The notes beneath the pieces are model-generated. The model was not told the origin of the DNA. It saw only the letters and a list, made by a program, of their open reading frames with translations, and searched no databases. A DNA stretch of 64,000 nucleotides. It comes from Chryseobacterium arachidis. Lineage in GTDB: Bacteria; Bacteroidota; Bacteroidia; Flavobacteriales; Weeksellaceae. A program made the translations under genes and the position numbers. Of this stretch, positions 62,874-64,000 are shown piece by piece. The stretch is from positions 1 to 64,000 of the forward strand of contig NZ_FQUT01000012.1 of NCBI RefSeq assembly GCF_900129245.1, read 5' to 3'. The stretch's first letter is position 1. Each line of letters begins with the position of its first letter.

Positions 62874-63414
62874 TTTTTTCAGACAGATAGCACAAATGGA
62901 CATTAACAGCAAATTGATGCTAACCATAGCCAAAGCAACCGAAAGTACGATCATCGTTTCTATCTTGATCGAGAATGAAAATTGTTCGGATAAGGCAAAA
63001 AATATCATACCCCCTTTTAACCTTACGGGAACTCCCGAAGAATTGGATAACGAATTTATTCAGTGTATCAAAAAACCCATGCAGACTGCTGATGGTATAC
63101 TATCAAACATGGAAAGTTTCATGCTACAATTGGAACATGCAAAAGCAAGTTCAGCAATGGAAAAGGGAAAAAACGATAAGCATAAAAAAGAGGGAGATTC
63201 CAAAAGCCGAAAATATACGGAAGCTATGCTAAAAGCGGATGCCTATGAAGCAGAGGGAAAATATAAGGAAGCATGGTCTGCACTTCCTAAAGTCAGCGAC
63301 TTTCCCGAGCATGCGGAGAAGATCAGGAACAAACAGGAAATCTATGAACGGGAATTTGCGCCAAGTCTTTTTAACAATGCGCAGAACACAGAGGAACAAG
63401 AAATACAGGAATAA
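62860..63414 (+). CDS. PRTRC system protein E-like
   Basis: 184 residues. The N-terminal 90 residues (FRQIAQMDINSKLMLTIAKA, then PPFNLTGTPEELDNEFIQCI) match the PRTRC system protein E pattern (an LTGTPEELD segment). The C-terminus is a charged helical tail with KYTEAMLKADAYEAEGKYKE. The PRTRC set is a ParB-related/ThiF-related cassette carried by plasmids and ICEs. Confidence 0.75.
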   Translation: METANFFRQIAQMDINSKLMLTIAKATESTIIVSILIENENCSDKAKNIIPPFNLTGTPEELDNEFIQCIKKPMQTADGILSNMESFMLQLEHAKASSAMEKGKNDKHKKEGDSKSRKYTEAMLKADAYEAEGKYKEAWSALPKVSDFPEHAEKIRNKQEIYEREFAPSLFNNAQNTEEQEIQE

Positions 63415-63431
63415 CACAAAAAGCAATCATT

Positions 63432-63650
63432 ATGTTACTACAAACAACACTTCAGAGAGTATTTATTTTAAAAGAGAAAGAACAGGAAATTATTTTGGAT
63501 GACCCTGCGCCAAAATGGAGCGTTCAGGCGGTACTGAATTTTTATTCCAATAATTATCCTGTGCTGACCACTGCAAAAATTTCCCGTCCTGTCATTAAAG
63601 ATGATACGGTGCAGTACAGGTTTGAAACTGTGATCGGTACGAAAGGTTAA
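63432..63650 (+). CDS. PRTRC system protein C
   Basis: 72 residues. RVFILKEKEQEIILDDPAPK, then YPVLTTAKISRPVIKDDTVQ and a final GTKG match the PRTRC protein C signature: DP pair, YPxLTTA, and GTKG at the end. Length is typical. It is 17 nt after the E-like gene. Confidence 0.85.
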   Translation: MLLQTTLQRVFILKEKEQEIILDDPAPKWSVQAVLNFYSNNYPVLTTAKISRPVIKDDTVQYRFETVIGTKG

Positions 63651-63666
63651 CAAAAAAATAATCAAA

Positions 63667-64000
63667 ATGAGTCATGCTAAACAAATATCCACCAACAGTA
63701 AAAATGCCACAAGAAAAGGCAGAGCAACAGCTACTGTATCAGTTAGCCGCATTTGCGAAATGGATGCAACGTCCAAAAGATGCGGGCGAAATCCGAAAGG
63801 ACAGGAAAAAGTCTGTTCCCCCACAGATGCTTCCAATGCCTTTCTGAAAGTGCAGTTTTATCCAAGATTGCAGGAGCCTGAAATTGTAGAGGATTGTAAT
63901 AAAAGTAAATTGGAAAGGGACTTTTTTAAATCCCTTTCCAATCTCTCCAAAAAATTTGAACTGACCTTACAGGACTGTACAGATATACCATTTCCCTACA
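63667..64000 (+). CDS. possible PRTRC system protein, partial at window edge
   Basis: A frame beginning MSHAKQISTNSKNATRKGRA and open to the window end, with the late part (FLKVQFYPRLQEPEIVEDCN) looking protein-like. A second frame at 63673 (MLNKYPPTVKMPQEKAEQQL, 58 codons, stopping at 63848) also looks plausible. One of them is probably the next PRTRC gene (F-like); a frameshift cannot be excluded. The remaining sequence is outside the window. Confidence 0.4.
   Translation, partial: MSHAKQISTNSKNATRKGRATATVSVSRICEMDATSKRCGRNPKGQEKVCSPTDASNAFLKVQFYPRLQEPEIVEDCNKSKLERDFFKSLSNLSKKFELTLQDCTDIPFPY

Noticed and set aside
1..64000. CRISPR array, tRNA or rRNA genes
   Set aside because: I scanned for regularly spaced direct repeats and for tRNA-like cloverleaf ends and found none; a tRNAscan or CRISPR finder run would be needed to exclude them firmly.

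Overview
The window looks like a chromosomal accessory region of a Bacteroidota bacterium, probably Sphingobacteriaceae-like. The reasons are low G+C, a fimbrillin-like lipoprotein with a FISUMP-type C-terminus, a type IX secretion (T9SS) sorting tail beside a SpvB/Rhs giant protein, a Bacteroidota-type 58-residue histone H1-like protein, a PRTRC cassette, and no obvious strong Shine-Dalgarno sites. The genus is an inference; no rRNA or tRNA gene was recognised.

Region by region. (1) 0.1-10.2 kb: redox and stress metabolism. It holds an AraC regulator, three Rossmann-fold NAD(P) proteins, an AhpD-like protein, a Crp/Fnr regulator, a SnoaL-like protein, and two HxlR regulators, the second facing an NmrA-like gene. 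Palindromic or repeated motifs that look like HxlR operators lie in the divergent promoters. (2) 5.2-6.8 and 16.0-17.5 kb: two copies of a 1.5-kb segment encoding a zinc-ribbon protein; the second copy is frameshifted. (3) 11.9-15.7 kb: a 63-residue leader-like peptide, a surface lipoprotein, an XRE-like regulator and another lipoprotein.

(4) 17.7-37.7 kb: a dense island of likely defence genes. The best candidate for an undescribed system is the four-gene operon at 17696-23355. It encodes a STAS-like/GHKL ATPase, a STAS-like/phosphoribosyltransferase fusion, a calcineurin-like phosphoesterase/phosphoribosyltransferase fusion, and a Cys-cluster protein with a HEPN/Abi-like tail. It ends at a strong hairpin. 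Next, on the minus strand, come an alpha/beta hydrolase with a metzincin-motif protease, an M41-like HEAGH protein, a Gabija-like pair (OLD/TOPRIM nuclease and UvrD-like helicase, overlapping by 8 nt), a 1328-residue sacsin-like ATPase with a NOV_C/DUF3883 tail, a PD-(D/E)XK-like protein and a HEPN-like protein.

(5) 37.9-52.2 kb: a polymorphic-toxin locus. A T9SS-tailed small protein, a 2259-residue SpvB/FG-GAP/Rhs protein with a PD-(D/E)XK-like toxin tip and a candidate immunity gene form one operon with its own terminator. Orphan immunity-like genes lie on both sides. On the right these include DUF4262, DUF2750 and DUF695 genes, several followed by near-identical terminator hairpins. (6) 52.3-59.8 kb: an internally deleted azoreductase with a divergent HxlR regulator, LigD, a frameshifted DUF3606 gene, a Crp/Fnr regulator, and paralogues of genes seen earlier. 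(7) 60.4 kb to the end: the start of a plasmid- or ICE-derived module with ssb, DUF932, and PRTRC proteins E and C, running off the window.

A family of short interspersed repeats (hairpin core, ending in a CCCTGACGC-like or CGCTCACGC-like tail) recurs at 6.7, 10.3, 17.5, 39.2 and 52.3 kb, often at module edges. All domain calls were made by eye from motifs, without database searches.
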